DNA of 64,000 nucleotides. Origin: Planifilum fulgidum (GTDB lineage: Bacteria > Bacillota > Bacilli > Thermoactinomycetales > DSM-44946). The DNA lies in contig NZ_FOOK01000013.1 of NCBI RefSeq assembly GCF_900113175.1, positions 1-64,000 of the forward strand, given 5' to 3'. The notes below the pieces were generated by a model. It had not been told where the DNA came from. It was given only the letters and a program-made list of their open reading frames with translations, and searched no databases. Shown one piece after another: positions 19,097 through 26,920 of the stretch; the stretch's first letter is position 1; each line of letters begins with the position of its first letter. The position numbers and the translations under genes are program-made.

Positions 19097-19123
19097 TTAG
19101 CACTCATCAACGATGAGTGCTAA
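19097..19123. promoter_or_regulatory. CIRCE element (HrcA operator)
   Basis: A perfect TTAGCACTC-N9-GAGTGCTAA inverted repeat lies between the groES promoter and start codon. It is the binding site of the heat-shock repressor HrcA, whose gene is not in this window. Confidence 0.98.
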
Positions 19124-19134
19124 CACTAATTATA

Positions 19135-19163
19135 ATAATATGCATGTGCCGCCCAATTTGCAA
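19135..19163 (-). promoter_or_regulatory. groES-groEL promoter
   Basis: Minus strand: -35 TTGCAA (19158-19163), 17-base spacer, and -10 TATTAT (19135-19140). A perfect TATAAT at 19129-19134 with a weaker -35 is an alternative. Either start falls in or next to CIRCE. Confidence 0.75.
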
Positions 19164-19277
19164 GTCCCGGGGGGAATTTTTTTCGGGAGCGCCTGCCGGG
19201 CAATCATACAAAAGCAGTATCTCCCGAGTCAGAGAAAAATAAACTTTGGACATCCCCTGCAGGTCCTTCGCCGCATC

Positions 19278-20033
19278 CTATGATTCTTCCAACCAGGCCC
19301 TCTCCCTCGCTTCATCTTCCTTTTGAATCCGCCGGTGGAGCCAGGTGCAGAGCAGCAGGCTGATTTCATACAGGAGAATGAGGGGAATGGACACCAGAAT
19401 GTTGGAAACCAGATCCGGGGGGGTAATGACGGCCGCGAGAACCACCATGCCCAAATAAGCCATCCGGCGCCCCTTCCGGAGCGGTTCCGGCCGGAGAATC
19501 CGCAGGCGGGTCAAAAGCATGACCACCAAAGGCAGCTCGAAGAAAAGGGCCAGGGGAAAGACGATGTTGAACATGAAGCCGAAGTACCGATAGATTCCAA
19601 AAGTTTCCGTGGTTCCGAGCGCATCGGACAAGCCCGTCATGAAGCGGAGGAGATAGGGAAAGATCACATAGAACCCGAACAAAAGACCCAGGCAAAACAT
19701 GATTGCCGCAAAGGGAATGTAGGTGAGGGTGATCCTTTGTTCGGCTTTCGTCAAACCCGGCTTAACGAAGGCCCACACCTGGTAGAGGGCGAAGGGCAGG
19801 GTGATGGCCGCCGAAATGACAAAGGCGAACATCATGTAGACGCGGAGGGGTTCCGACGGCGAAAACACATGCATCGTCACGTTCGACGGCATTTGCTGTT
19901 TCAACCAATGGACAAAATCGGCGGCAAAGACAAAGCCGACCACCAAACCGAAAACGAAGACGACAATGATCCAGATCAGCCGCCGCCGCAGTTCGCCGAG
20001 GTGCTCTGTCACCGGTTGAATCTTATCGTCCAT
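19278..20033 (-). CDS. tatC: Sec-independent protein translocase subunit TatC
   Basis: A 251-residue, six-helix membrane protein of the twin-arginine pathway, which exports folded proteins and binds the RR signal. Family marks are HLGELRRRLIW near the N-terminus, the FSPSEPLRVYMMFAF region, the conserved ALYQVWAFVKPGLTKAEQR and the periplasmic TPPDLVSN before the last helices. ATG 20033 was chosen because it gives the usual N-terminus; the open frame runs upstream without an SD. It lies downstream of rex as in Bacillus, but the tatA gene usually found between them is absent here. Confidence 0.95.
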   Translation of the reverse strand: MDDKIQPVTEHLGELRRRLIWIIVVFVFGLVVGFVFAADFVHWLKQQMPSNVTMHVFSPSEPLRVYMMFAFVISAAITLPFALYQVWAFVKPGLTKAEQRITLTYIPFAAIMFCLGLLFGFYVIFPYLLRFMTGLSDALGTTETFGIYRYFGFMFNIVFPLALFFELPLVVMLLTRLRILRPEPLRKGRRMAYLGMVVLAAVITPPDLVSNILVSIPLILLYEISLLLCTWLHRRIQKEDEARERAWLEES

Positions 20034-20067
20034 GGCGCAATCATCCCTTACGGCAATTGTCACAGAT

Positions 20068-20092
20068 GCGGCACCCGCCTGGCGGGTGCCGC
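20068..20092. other. Strong hairpin between rex and tatC
   Basis: A perfect 12-bp stem (20068-20079 with 20081-20092), nearly without loop in the symmetric form, sits in the 101-bp gap where tatA would be expected. No T-run follows on either strand. Confidence 0.5.
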
Positions 20093-20134
20093 CCGATTTG
20101 ATCAGGCCGGACAATCAAGCCGGCCGAAAGGCGT

Positions 20135-20824
20135 CTAGCTTTTGTGCGCCTCATCCATCTCCTTCGCGGTTTCGGTTTCCGCTTCCGTTTCCTCATCCGG
20201 AAACTTCTTCAGGAAATAGATCAGCGTCTGCAGTTCCGTGGTCAAGTCGATGTGGTGGATCCGGACCTTGGGGGGCACGTTGAGCCGTGCCGGCGTGAAG
20301 TTGAGAATTCCGCGGATGCCCGCCTCGACGATCTGCTGCGCCGTCGCCTGGGCAACGCTGGCAGGCACGGTCAAAATGGCCACTTCCACATTGTGCAATT
20401 CGGTCACTTCCTTGAAGCGGTCCATGGACAAGACCGGAATGCCGTCCACTTCGGTGCCGATTTTCGCCGGATCGTTGTCAAAACCGGCGACGATCTTGGT
20501 GTTGTGACTGCGGTAGAAGTTGTAGCGCAGCAGGGCCGTCCCCAGGTTGCCGACGCCCACCAACACCACATTGGTCACTTCGTCCACCCGCAGAAAACTC
20601 CGCAGGAACTGAAGCAGGTAATTGACATTATATCCGTAGCCTTTCTTGCCCAACTCGCCCAAATAGGAAAAGTCGCGTCGAATGGTGGCCGGATCGATTT
20701 GCAAGGCTTCACTGAGCTGGGCGGAGGAAACGCGCTTTTTTCCGATCGCGTGCAGTTTTTCCAGATACCGATAATACAACGGCAATCGCTTGGCGGTGAC
20801 ATGAGGGATTTTTTGATCTTCCAT
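20135..20824 (-). CDS. rex: Redox-sensing transcriptional repressor Rex
   Basis: A 229-residue NADH-responsive repressor. The N-terminal winged helix (about 1-80) contains [26 protein letters not shown] and GKKGYGYNV. The Rossmann domain has [14 protein letters not shown] (about 85-98) and the C-terminal helix involved in dimer swapping follows. When the NADH/NAD+ ratio rises, Rex leaves its sites upstream of fermentation and respiration genes. Position next to tatC and groES follows the Bacillus order. Confidence 0.97.
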   Translation of the reverse strand: MEDQKIPHVTAKRLPLYYRYLEKLHAIGKKRVSSAQLSEALQIDPATIRRDFSYLGELGKKGYGYNVNYLLQFLRSFLRVDEVTNVVLVGVGNLGTALLRYNFYRSHNTKIVAGFDNDPAKIGTEVDGIPVLSMDRFKEVTELHNVEVAILTVPASVAQATAQQIVEAGIRGILNFTPARLNVPPKVRIHHIDLTTELQTLIYFLKKFPDEETEAETETAKEMDEAHKS

Positions 20825-20925
20825 CGCACGCCTCCATTCGACGGTCCCTATGACCGCTTGATTTTCTATTCAAATGTCCGCCGATTTCAAGGGCTTTATC
20901 GGTGGCGTCCGGATTGTCCTTCCAT

Positions 20926-20943
20926 CTGTTATTTCCTTCACAA
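20926..20943 (-). promoter_or_regulatory. Imperfect Rex-like site at the rex start point
   Basis: On the minus strand TTGTGAA is followed by GGAA and ATAACAG. The first half matches the Rex operator (TTGTGAANNNNTTCACAA) fully and the second half only in 4 of 7 positions. It lies just after the rex -10 box, so autoregulation is possible but unproven. Confidence 0.35.
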
Positions 20944-20949
20944 ATTCAT

Positions 20950-20977
20950 CTTATAATGAAATCCCATTTTCCGACAA
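20950..20977 (-). promoter_or_regulatory. rex: rex promoter
   Basis: Minus strand: -35 TTGTCG (20972-20977), 16-base spacer, and -10 TATAAG (20950-20955). Expected start is near 20943. Confidence 0.6.
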
Positions 20978-20992
20978 GTTGGTCACGCCGGA

Positions 20993-21991
20993 TCAGCAGA
21001 AGTGGAGCAATCCGCCGTGCCCCAGGGTGACCACGTCTTCCCGGGTGATTTTTTCCCCGGCCAGAATGCGGGGCAGGAAGTGATCAAAGGAGGTCACCGG
21101 ATCGTGAAGGACGCAACCCGGCAAACCCAAGACGGGAATCCCGCGGTAATAGGCGATCATCAGCATCGTGCCGGGCAAGATCGGCGTTCCATAGGTGACG
21201 ATCTCCGCCCCCAGGGAAGCGATCGCCCCCGGCGTCCGGTCATCGGGATCGACGGACATTCCGCTGGTCACCAGAACCATGTCCACTCCCTGATCCACGA
21301 AGGCCCGGATTTGATCCCGGATCATCTCCTTGTCGTCGGTGGCGAAGGTCTGTCCCACCACCTTCGAGCCGTATTTCTCCACCTTTTCCCGGACGACCGG
21401 CCCGAAGCGGTCCCGGATCCGCCCGTGATACACCTCGCTCCCGGTGGTGACGATGCCGACCCGGTGCGGGCGGAAGGGGACCACCTCCACCACCGGCCGG
21501 CCCCGGCGCGCGGCGATATCCTCCACCTCCCGGATGGATGCTTCCGGAAAAACCAGGGGAATCACCCGGGTCGCCGCGACGGTCTGACCCTTTTCCACCG
21601 GCGTGTGGGTCCGGAGCGTCGACAGCGCCACCTGTTCCACCCGGTTGATGGCCGTGACCGCCTCCACATCGATCCGGAGCAAGCCCTGCACCTGCGCGAC
21701 CAGGTTCACTTTCCCCTCCTTCGGCTCCGTCAGGGCGAGATGGGAGCCGGCCGCCGCCCGGGCAATCCGTTGCGCCGCCTCGTCCTCGTGCAGCTCTCCC
21801 TCGGCCAATTCGAGCACATATACGTGCTCCTTGCCGATCCGGAGCAGATCATCGATATCCTCCCGGCGGATCCGATGCCCTTTGCGGAACAGGGGACCCT
21901 TGTATTTCCCCGGATCGATCACCGTCAAATCGTGGGCCAGCACCAATCCCACCGCTTCGCCGACAGGAACTTCCTTCAACCGGCTTTTCAT
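20993..21991 (-). CDS. Molybdopterin-binding domain protein (MoeA/MoaB fold)
   Basis: The 332-residue protein has a C-terminal MoaB/Mog-type molybdopterin-binding domain (about 165-330) with GIVTTGSEVYHGRI, DMVLVTSGMSVDPDDRTPGAI and the loop GLPGCVLHD. The N-terminal part (MKSRLKEVPVGEAVGLVLAHD...) resembles the start of MoeA, but the usual MoeA domain set is shortened. Homologues in Bacillota are annotated only as molybdopterin-binding protein. ATG 21991 follows GGGGGAGGG; the longer frame to 22111 has no SD. A separate Moco cluster lies 21 kb away. Role is inferred from the fold. Confidence 0.82.
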   Translation of the reverse strand: MKSRLKEVPVGEAVGLVLAHDLTVIDPGKYKGPLFRKGHRIRREDIDDLLRIGKEHVYVLELAEGELHEDEAAQRIARAAAGSHLALTEPKEGKVNLVAQVQGLLRIDVEAVTAINRVEQVALSTLRTHTPVEKGQTVAATRVIPLVFPEASIREVEDIAARRGRPVVEVVPFRPHRVGIVTTGSEVYHGRIRDRFGPVVREKVEKYGSKVVGQTFATDDKEMIRDQIRAFVDQGVDMVLVTSGMSVDPDDRTPGAIASLGAEIVTYGTPILPGTMLMIAYYRGIPVLGLPGCVLHDPVTSFDHFLPRILAGEKITREDVVTLGHGGLLHFC

Positions 21992-22123
21992 CTCCGACCC
22001 TCCCCCGCGCTCATCGATCTTCGGATCATCCGATTTATTCCCCCTGAATCCGGCGAAAAAACGGAAATTGCCGGGGAGCCGCAGGGCCGGAAGCGATGCA
22101 TTCTTTTTCAAAAGAGATCTTCG

Positions 22124-22696
22124 CTAGAAAGAGAAAGTTCTGGACGGCGTGATCAACCCGTCCAATGGCTGATCGTGCGCTTCCGGGAAGACGGTTGGCA
22201 CCACCTGAAAGGAATAGGCGACCCCGATCCGCCTGAAGGGCCCCGAATGACGGGAGAAAAAGCGATCATAATATCCGCCGCCGTATCCGAGCCGGTATCC
22301 CCGCCCGTCGAAGGCGACTCCGGGAACCACCACCAGATCGATCGCCCCGGGAGGGATTTTCGCCGACGCTTTTCCGGAGGGCTCCGGTATCCCGTAGGCC
22401 CCCGCCACCAGCGGCTCCCCCCTGCGGATGGAGAAGAAAGAGAGGGACTTCGTCCCGGGATCCGCCTTGGGAAGACCCACCCGTTTTCCCGAAGACCAGG
22501 CCTCCTCCATCGCCGGCCGGACATCCACTTCCTTCCGGAAGGGAAAGTAAAACAGGATCGTTTCCCCTTCCCGGAAGGCCGGGTGACGGACCAGCCGCTC
22601 GCAGACGGCCAGGGATTCCCGGCGCGCCTCCTCCGGGGGAAGGGATTCCCGCAGATCCAGCATGCGCCGGCGAAGCACGCGCTTTTGTTCCGACAT
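22124..22696 (-). CDS. 5-formyltetrahydrofolate cyclo-ligase
   Basis: The 190-residue enzyme converts 5-formyl-THF to 5,10-methenyl-THF with ATP, salvaging folinic acid in one-carbon metabolism. Diagnostic features are the N-terminal KRVLRRRMLDLRESLPPEE, FYFPFRKEVD (about 54-63) and the Mg/ATP motif GYRLGYGGGYYDRFF (about 140-154). The ATG at 22696 gives the usual family length; the frame to 22807 would add an atypical Cys-rich leader. Confidence 0.95.
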   Translation of the reverse strand: MSEQKRVLRRRMLDLRESLPPEEARRESLAVCERLVRHPAFREGETILFYFPFRKEVDVRPAMEEAWSSGKRVGLPKADPGTKSLSFFSIRRGEPLVAGAYGIPEPSGKASAKIPPGAIDLVVVPGVAFDGRGYRLGYGGGYYDRFFSRHSGPFRRIGVAYSFQVVPTVFPEAHDQPLDGLITPSRTFSF

Positions 22697-22949
22697 GATC
22701 GCATCCGCCCTTTTGCCGATTCGCCCGTCATCTGCTACGATTAAGGGACAGGCGGCGCAAAGTCCCTTTCGATCAAAACAACCCCCGCAGGGGATCTTCT
22801 TCGCCAACCGCTCTTTCCGACAGGTGACGTTTTTATTTTCAATTTTACACCATCCGCCGGCACCCGGAAAATCTCCCTCCTATGAACAAACCGTGACGCC
22901 TTGCGCTTCCGGGAAAACAGACAAAGCCCATACGGGAGGAAAGACGATC

Positions 22950-24857
22950 ATGATCCTCTTGCAAGTGAACCAAGTGTCCAAATCCTACGGAGCCCACCCC
23001 GTATTGGAAGAGGTCACCCTGCGGGTGGCGGATAAGGAACGCGTCGGATTGATCGGCGTCAACGGTTCGGGAAAATCCACCTTGCTGAAAATCATCGCTT
23101 CAAAGATCCCCCCCGACAGCGGGGAAGTGCTCATCGCCAAAAACGCCCGGATCGGTTACCTGGCCCAGGACAGCGGCCTCGATTCGGAGCGAACCGTCTG
23201 GGAAGAGGCCCTTGCGGTGTTCACCCCCCTCCGGGAGATGGAAAGGCGGCTTCGCCGGCTGGAGATGGAGATGGGCGACCCGGCATTGATGGCCGATGAA
23301 GAGCGGCACCGGCAGGTGCTGGCGCGTTATGCATCCCTGCAGGAGACCTATGAACAGGCGGGGGGATTCCAATACGAGGCGCGCATCCGCGGAGCCCTGC
23401 ACGGGCTCGGCCTCTCCGACATCGATTGGCACAAAACCCCCGTGCGCGATCTCAGCGGAGGACAGAAAACCCGGCTGGCCCTGGCCAAACTCCTGCTTCG
23501 GGAACCCGACCTGCTGATGTTGGACGAACCGACCAACTACCTGGACATGGATGCCCTCGACTGGCTGGAGCAGACCCTCTCCTCCTATCCCGGGGCTTTG
23601 CTGGTGGTCTCCCACGACCGCTATTTCCTGGACCGCATCGTGGAAACCATATACGAAGTCGACCGGAGGCGCGTCACCCGATACCCGGGCAATTACTCCG
23701 ACTTCGTCCGGCAGAAGGCCGAATGGGTTGCCCGCCAGGAAAAAAAGTACGCGGAGCAGCAGGCGGAAATTCGCCGGATGGAAGAGTTTATCCGGCGCAA
23801 CATCGCCCGGGCCTCCACCGCCAAACGGGCCCAGAGCCGGAAAAAAGCCCTGGAGCGAATGAAGCCCGTCGAACGCCCTCCCAAAGAAGGCCCGCCCGCG
23901 GCCATCCGTTTTGACATCGCCGCCGCCAGCGGAAAGGACGTGCTGGAAGCCCGGGAACTGGCGATCGGATACGATCCGGCCTCCCCTTTGGCCTCCGGTC
24001 TCTCCTTCCGGATTGAAAGGGGGGAGCGGATCGCCCTGATCGGCCCCAACGGCACCGGCAAATCCACCCTCCTGAAGACCGTCGCCGGCCTTCTCCCGCC
24101 CTTGTCCGGCAGGATCCGTTACGGGACGGGAGTGGATCTCGATTATTACGATCAGGAACAACAGTCCTTCAATCCGGAAGCGACCGTTCTGGAAGAAGTG
24201 TGGAACGACTTCCCCTCCCTGGACCGGACGGCCGTCCGTTCCGCCCTCGGCCAGTTTTTGTTCAGCGGCGATGACGTGTTCAAAAAAGTGGCCGATCTGA
24301 GCGGCGGCGAAAAGGCCCGCCTCTCCCTCTGCAAGCGCATGTTGCGACGGGCGAATCTGCTCCTGATGGATGAGCCCACCAACCACCTGGACATGCGGAG
24401 CAAGGAGCGGCTGGAGAAAGCCCTTGCCGAATATCCGGGGACGCTCCTCTTCGTCTCCCACGACCGCTATTTCATCAACCGCCTGGCCACCAGGATATGG
24501 GAAATGACGCCGGAAGGAATCCGCTCGTATGACGGCAATTACGATGCGCTTCTGGAACAGAAAAAACGGCTGGAAGAGCGGCAGGTTTCCCCGGGAGAGG
24601 ACGGCACCCCCCGGCGAAGGAGGGAACCGTCAAGGGAAGTCCGCAAAAGGGAAGAGCGCCTGCGAAAGGAGGAAGCCGCCCGGCTGGAAGCGGAAATTGA
24701 GGCGCTGGAGAAAAAAATACAGGAAATCCAGGAAGCGATGTGCCGGCCGGAGGTGCTCCGGGATCCCGAAAGGATCCGGGAGCTGAAGGGCCAGCTGGAG
24801 GAGCACGAGGAGAGGTTGGCGAAAAAAACGGATCGCTGGGTCGAGTTGGCCGAATGA
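22950..24857 (+). CDS. ABC-F family ATPase (YdiF-like)
   Basis: A 635-residue soluble protein with two ABC domains and no membrane segment, the ABC-F layout of ribosome-associated ATPases acting in translation or antibiotic protection. Domain 1 has GVNGSGKST and LSGGQKTRLALAKLLL with DEPTNYLDMDALDWLE; domain 2 has GPNGTGKST and LSGGEKARLSLCKRML with DEPTNHLDM. The interdomain linker (about 240-310) is charged and helical, and the C-terminal 90 residues form a Glu/Arg-rich coiled coil, as in Bacillus YdiF. ATG 22950 follows GGGAGGAAAG. In Bacillus ydiF also neighbours rex and tatC. Confidence 0.93.
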   Translation: MILLQVNQVSKSYGAHPVLEEVTLRVADKERVGLIGVNGSGKSTLLKIIASKIPPDSGEVLIAKNARIGYLAQDSGLDSERTVWEEALAVFTPLREMERRLRRLEMEMGDPALMADEERHRQVLARYASLQETYEQAGGFQYEARIRGALHGLGLSDIDWHKTPVRDLSGGQKTRLALAKLLLREPDLLMLDEPTNYLDMDALDWLEQTLSSYPGALLVVSHDRYFLDRIVETIYEVDRRRVTRYPGNYSDFVRQKAEWVARQEKKYAEQQAEIRRMEEFIRRNIARASTAKRAQSRKKALERMKPVERPPKEGPPAAIRFDIAAASGKDVLEARELAIGYDPASPLASGLSFRIERGERIALIGPNGTGKSTLLKTVAGLLPPLSGRIRYGTGVDLDYYDQEQQSFNPEATVLEEVWNDFPSLDRTAVRSALGQFLFSGDDVFKKVADLSGGEKARLSLCKRMLRRANLLLMDEPTNHLDMRSKERLEKALAEYPGTLLFVSHDRYFINRLATRIWEMTPEGIRSYDGNYDALLEQKKRLEERQVSPGEDGTPRRRREPSREVRKREERLRKEEAARLEAEIEALEKKIQEIQEAMCRPEVLRDPERIRELKGQLEEHEERLAKKTDRWVELAE

Positions 24858-24871
24858 GCAGCTTCCCCCCC

Positions 24872-24912
24872 GAAAAAAGGGAGTGCGCCGTGAGGAGCCA
24901 CGGCGCACTCCC
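24872..24912 (-). terminator. Terminator between the convergent ABC-F and pseudokinase genes
   Basis: A stem of about 14 bp (24879-24892 with 24899-24912) is followed on the minus strand by six T. It ends the pseudokinase-like gene and may also stop plus-strand transcripts. Confidence 0.85.
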
Positions 24913-24950
24913 TTCGGCGATTCGGCCGCCTGTTCGCCCACGTCCCGTTT

Positions 24951-26708
24951 CTAATGGGGAACGGAATTGGAATCCGCCTTCTGGTCCGGATCATAGGGAA
25001 TCAGCTCCAAACGGTCATCGCCGGCGACGGTCACCTGTTGAAGCTCAAAGGGACTGTCATCATAAACCCAGACATGCCTCCGGTCTTCCTGCATCACGGA
25101 GATTTGAAGCCCTTCGGGCGCGTTGGAGAGGACAACCGTCGACTCCATCCCGGGTTTCCAATCCCATCCGACGCGGGAGGCGGCGATTTCCCCTTCGCCA
25201 TCTTCGTATAAACGCAGGTAACCGTCTCTGCCCCAGACCAACACCAGATTCGTCTCACCGGAGGAAAGGACCAGTTGCAGGGGATCGGACGCATCCCCCT
25301 CGGGCCGCAAAAACCGGAAGGAGAAGGGGGAGGCATTGATCCGCACCCGCGCGGAGCGCCCCATTTTCCACCGATCCCCTTGAATCAGCGCACTCCCCCG
25401 GGACAACTGCCACGGAATCTTCTCGTAGACTTTGTCGCCGTACGCGATCACCTCAGACCGAAGGAGCTTTGTTCCCTCTCCCCCCTGAAAACGGATCCGG
25501 AAATTCTTTTCCGCCGGAATGTTCCCCACGGCAACCCAGCGGCGGGTGTCATTCTTTTTCCAGATGGAGTAGCGGATCGGTTTATCGGGAATATAGGTGA
25601 TCTCGAAGTTGTACACGCTTCCGTCCCGGACCGAAAGAGCCCCTTCGGAATCGACGAGCGAATACCATATTCCGGGGCTGGACATCAAAACCAATAATCG
25701 TCCCTTCTCCACGGAAAAACCGTACGAATTGCCGGATTCCCGGTTCGTCAGCATCACCGAGAAGGGCTGGCCTTTCCGGGGGACGAAGGATCCGCGGATG
25801 ATGGAACCTCCCCGAATCGTCTCCGGCCACACATACTCCTGCCGCCCATCATCGAAGACAATGCCCGCCCGCTGCGTCTCATCCAACGGGGCGGTCCGCC
25901 CCTTTGCCTGCAAATCCCTCGAAAAGGTCCATATCCCGTAAGTCCCTCCGGCCAACAGCGCGAGGGAGATGGCGGCGGCCAGCATCCCCTTTTTCCGACG
26001 CATCAGCGGGCGCAAAAGGGGCCGCTTCGAGGACGGCGACGGCTCCCGTTTCATGCGGAGAAGCTCCGCTTTCACCCGATTCAAAACGTCTCTGCGCGAA
26101 TATCGGGGGTCGAGAAAGTCCGCCACCAACGGGCGAAAGGGTTCGGGAATCCGGTCATGAACGGCGGCCTGTTCGGGGGCTTTCCCTTTTTCCGGAAACT
26201 CGCCCGTCAACAGAAAGAAGAGGAGTTCACGCCATTTCTCCTCCGGCGGTTCGGTATACCCCTTGATCCATAAAAAGAGAAAATAAGGTTCGCCATCCAC
26301 CAGATAGACGTTGCGGGGATCACAGGTGCTTGAAAGGGGCAGGGGTTGCTTGTCCAACTCCTCCAAAGTGGACAGCAGCTTCCGGCAGATCTCCAGGGCG
26401 GGCGACGGCTTCATCGGGACTTTCCCGCCGACCAAGGTGGAGAGCGGATCCCCGCGCAGGGGCGGGTGAATCAGTTTGACCCTGCGACTCTCGAAGATCA
26501 CATCCAGGATGGACGGCACGTGGCGAAGATCCAGCTTGAGGGCGGAAGCGGTCCGGGACGGAAGCGGCTTCCGCAGGGGAATCTCCTGCACATACACCAC
26601 AGTTCCATCCTCCGTCTTGGCCTGAACCAGCTGATTCGAGCCGAACCGGATCACGTCCTTTACCCGATACCGCTGGTTTCCCGCAGAAAACCCGCGAATT
26701 TCCTTCAC
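24951..26708 (-). CDS. Membrane-anchored pseudokinase-like protein with large exported domain
   Basis: I know no exact family for this 585-residue protein. The N-terminal 230 residues follow a protein-kinase fold: a degenerate glycine loop (RYRVKDVIRFGSNQLVQAK), hydrophobic N-lobe strands, an IHPPLRGDPLSTLV hinge-like segment, and a C-lobe helix ending in PRNVYLVDGEPYFLFL. The last kinase-like element is DPRYSRRDVLNRVKAEL. The catalytic Lys, HRD Asp and DFG are missing, so activity is unlikely. One helix (about 246-266, LAAAISLALLAGGTYGIW) crosses the membrane. The remaining 320 residues are beta-rich, lectin-like in look and presumably outside. GTG 26708 follows GGGAGG. Its own promoter was not found. 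Confidence 0.7.
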   Translation of the reverse strand: MKEIRGFSAGNQRYRVKDVIRFGSNQLVQAKTEDGTVVYVQEIPLRKPLPSRTASALKLDLRHVPSILDVIFESRRVKLIHPPLRGDPLSTLVGGKVPMKPSPALEICRKLLSTLEELDKQPLPLSSTCDPRNVYLVDGEPYFLFLWIKGYTEPPEEKWRELLFFLLTGEFPEKGKAPEQAAVHDRIPEPFRPLVADFLDPRYSRRDVLNRVKAELLRMKREPSPSSKRPLLRPLMRRKKGMLAAAISLALLAGGTYGIWTFSRDLQAKGRTAPLDETQRAGIVFDDGRQEYVWPETIRGGSIIRGSFVPRKGQPFSVMLTNRESGNSYGFSVEKGRLLVLMSSPGIWYSLVDSEGALSVRDGSVYNFEITYIPDKPIRYSIWKKNDTRRWVAVGNIPAEKNFRIRFQGGEGTKLLRSEVIAYGDKVYEKIPWQLSRGSALIQGDRWKMGRSARVRINASPFSFRFLRPEGDASDPLQLVLSSGETNLVLVWGRDGYLRLYEDGEGEIAASRVGWDWKPGMESTVVLSNAPEGLQISVMQEDRRHVWVYDDSPFELQQVTVAGDDRLELIPYDPDQKADSNSVPH

Positions 26709-26875
26709 ATGACCTCCCTCATTTCCATCTGGTGCGAATGGTAATTCCATGAAATTACTTGAAAATACAGACAATATAAGGTCCTATGAAAAATGAAGAT
26801 CTTTCTTTCAATTATACAAGAAAACCTTGCCCTTAAACAGGATCTGCGAAAGTTCTCCGGTGTCATAAAGTCCCG

Positions 26876-26903
26876 AAAAAGCCGGCGCCCTGAAGGCGCC
26901 GGC
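26876..26903 (-). terminator. Terminator of the S9 peptidase gene
   Basis: A perfect 9-bp GCCGGCGCC/GGCGCCGGC stem (26881-26889 with 26895-26903) is followed on the minus strand by TTTTTC. Confidence 0.92.
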
Positions 26904-26920
26904 GAAAGATTCCATCCCGC

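Noticed and set aside
19180-19250. A terminator behind tatC
   Set aside because: CTCCCGA/TCGGGAG arms exist, but the T-run is on the wrong side for the minus-strand operon.
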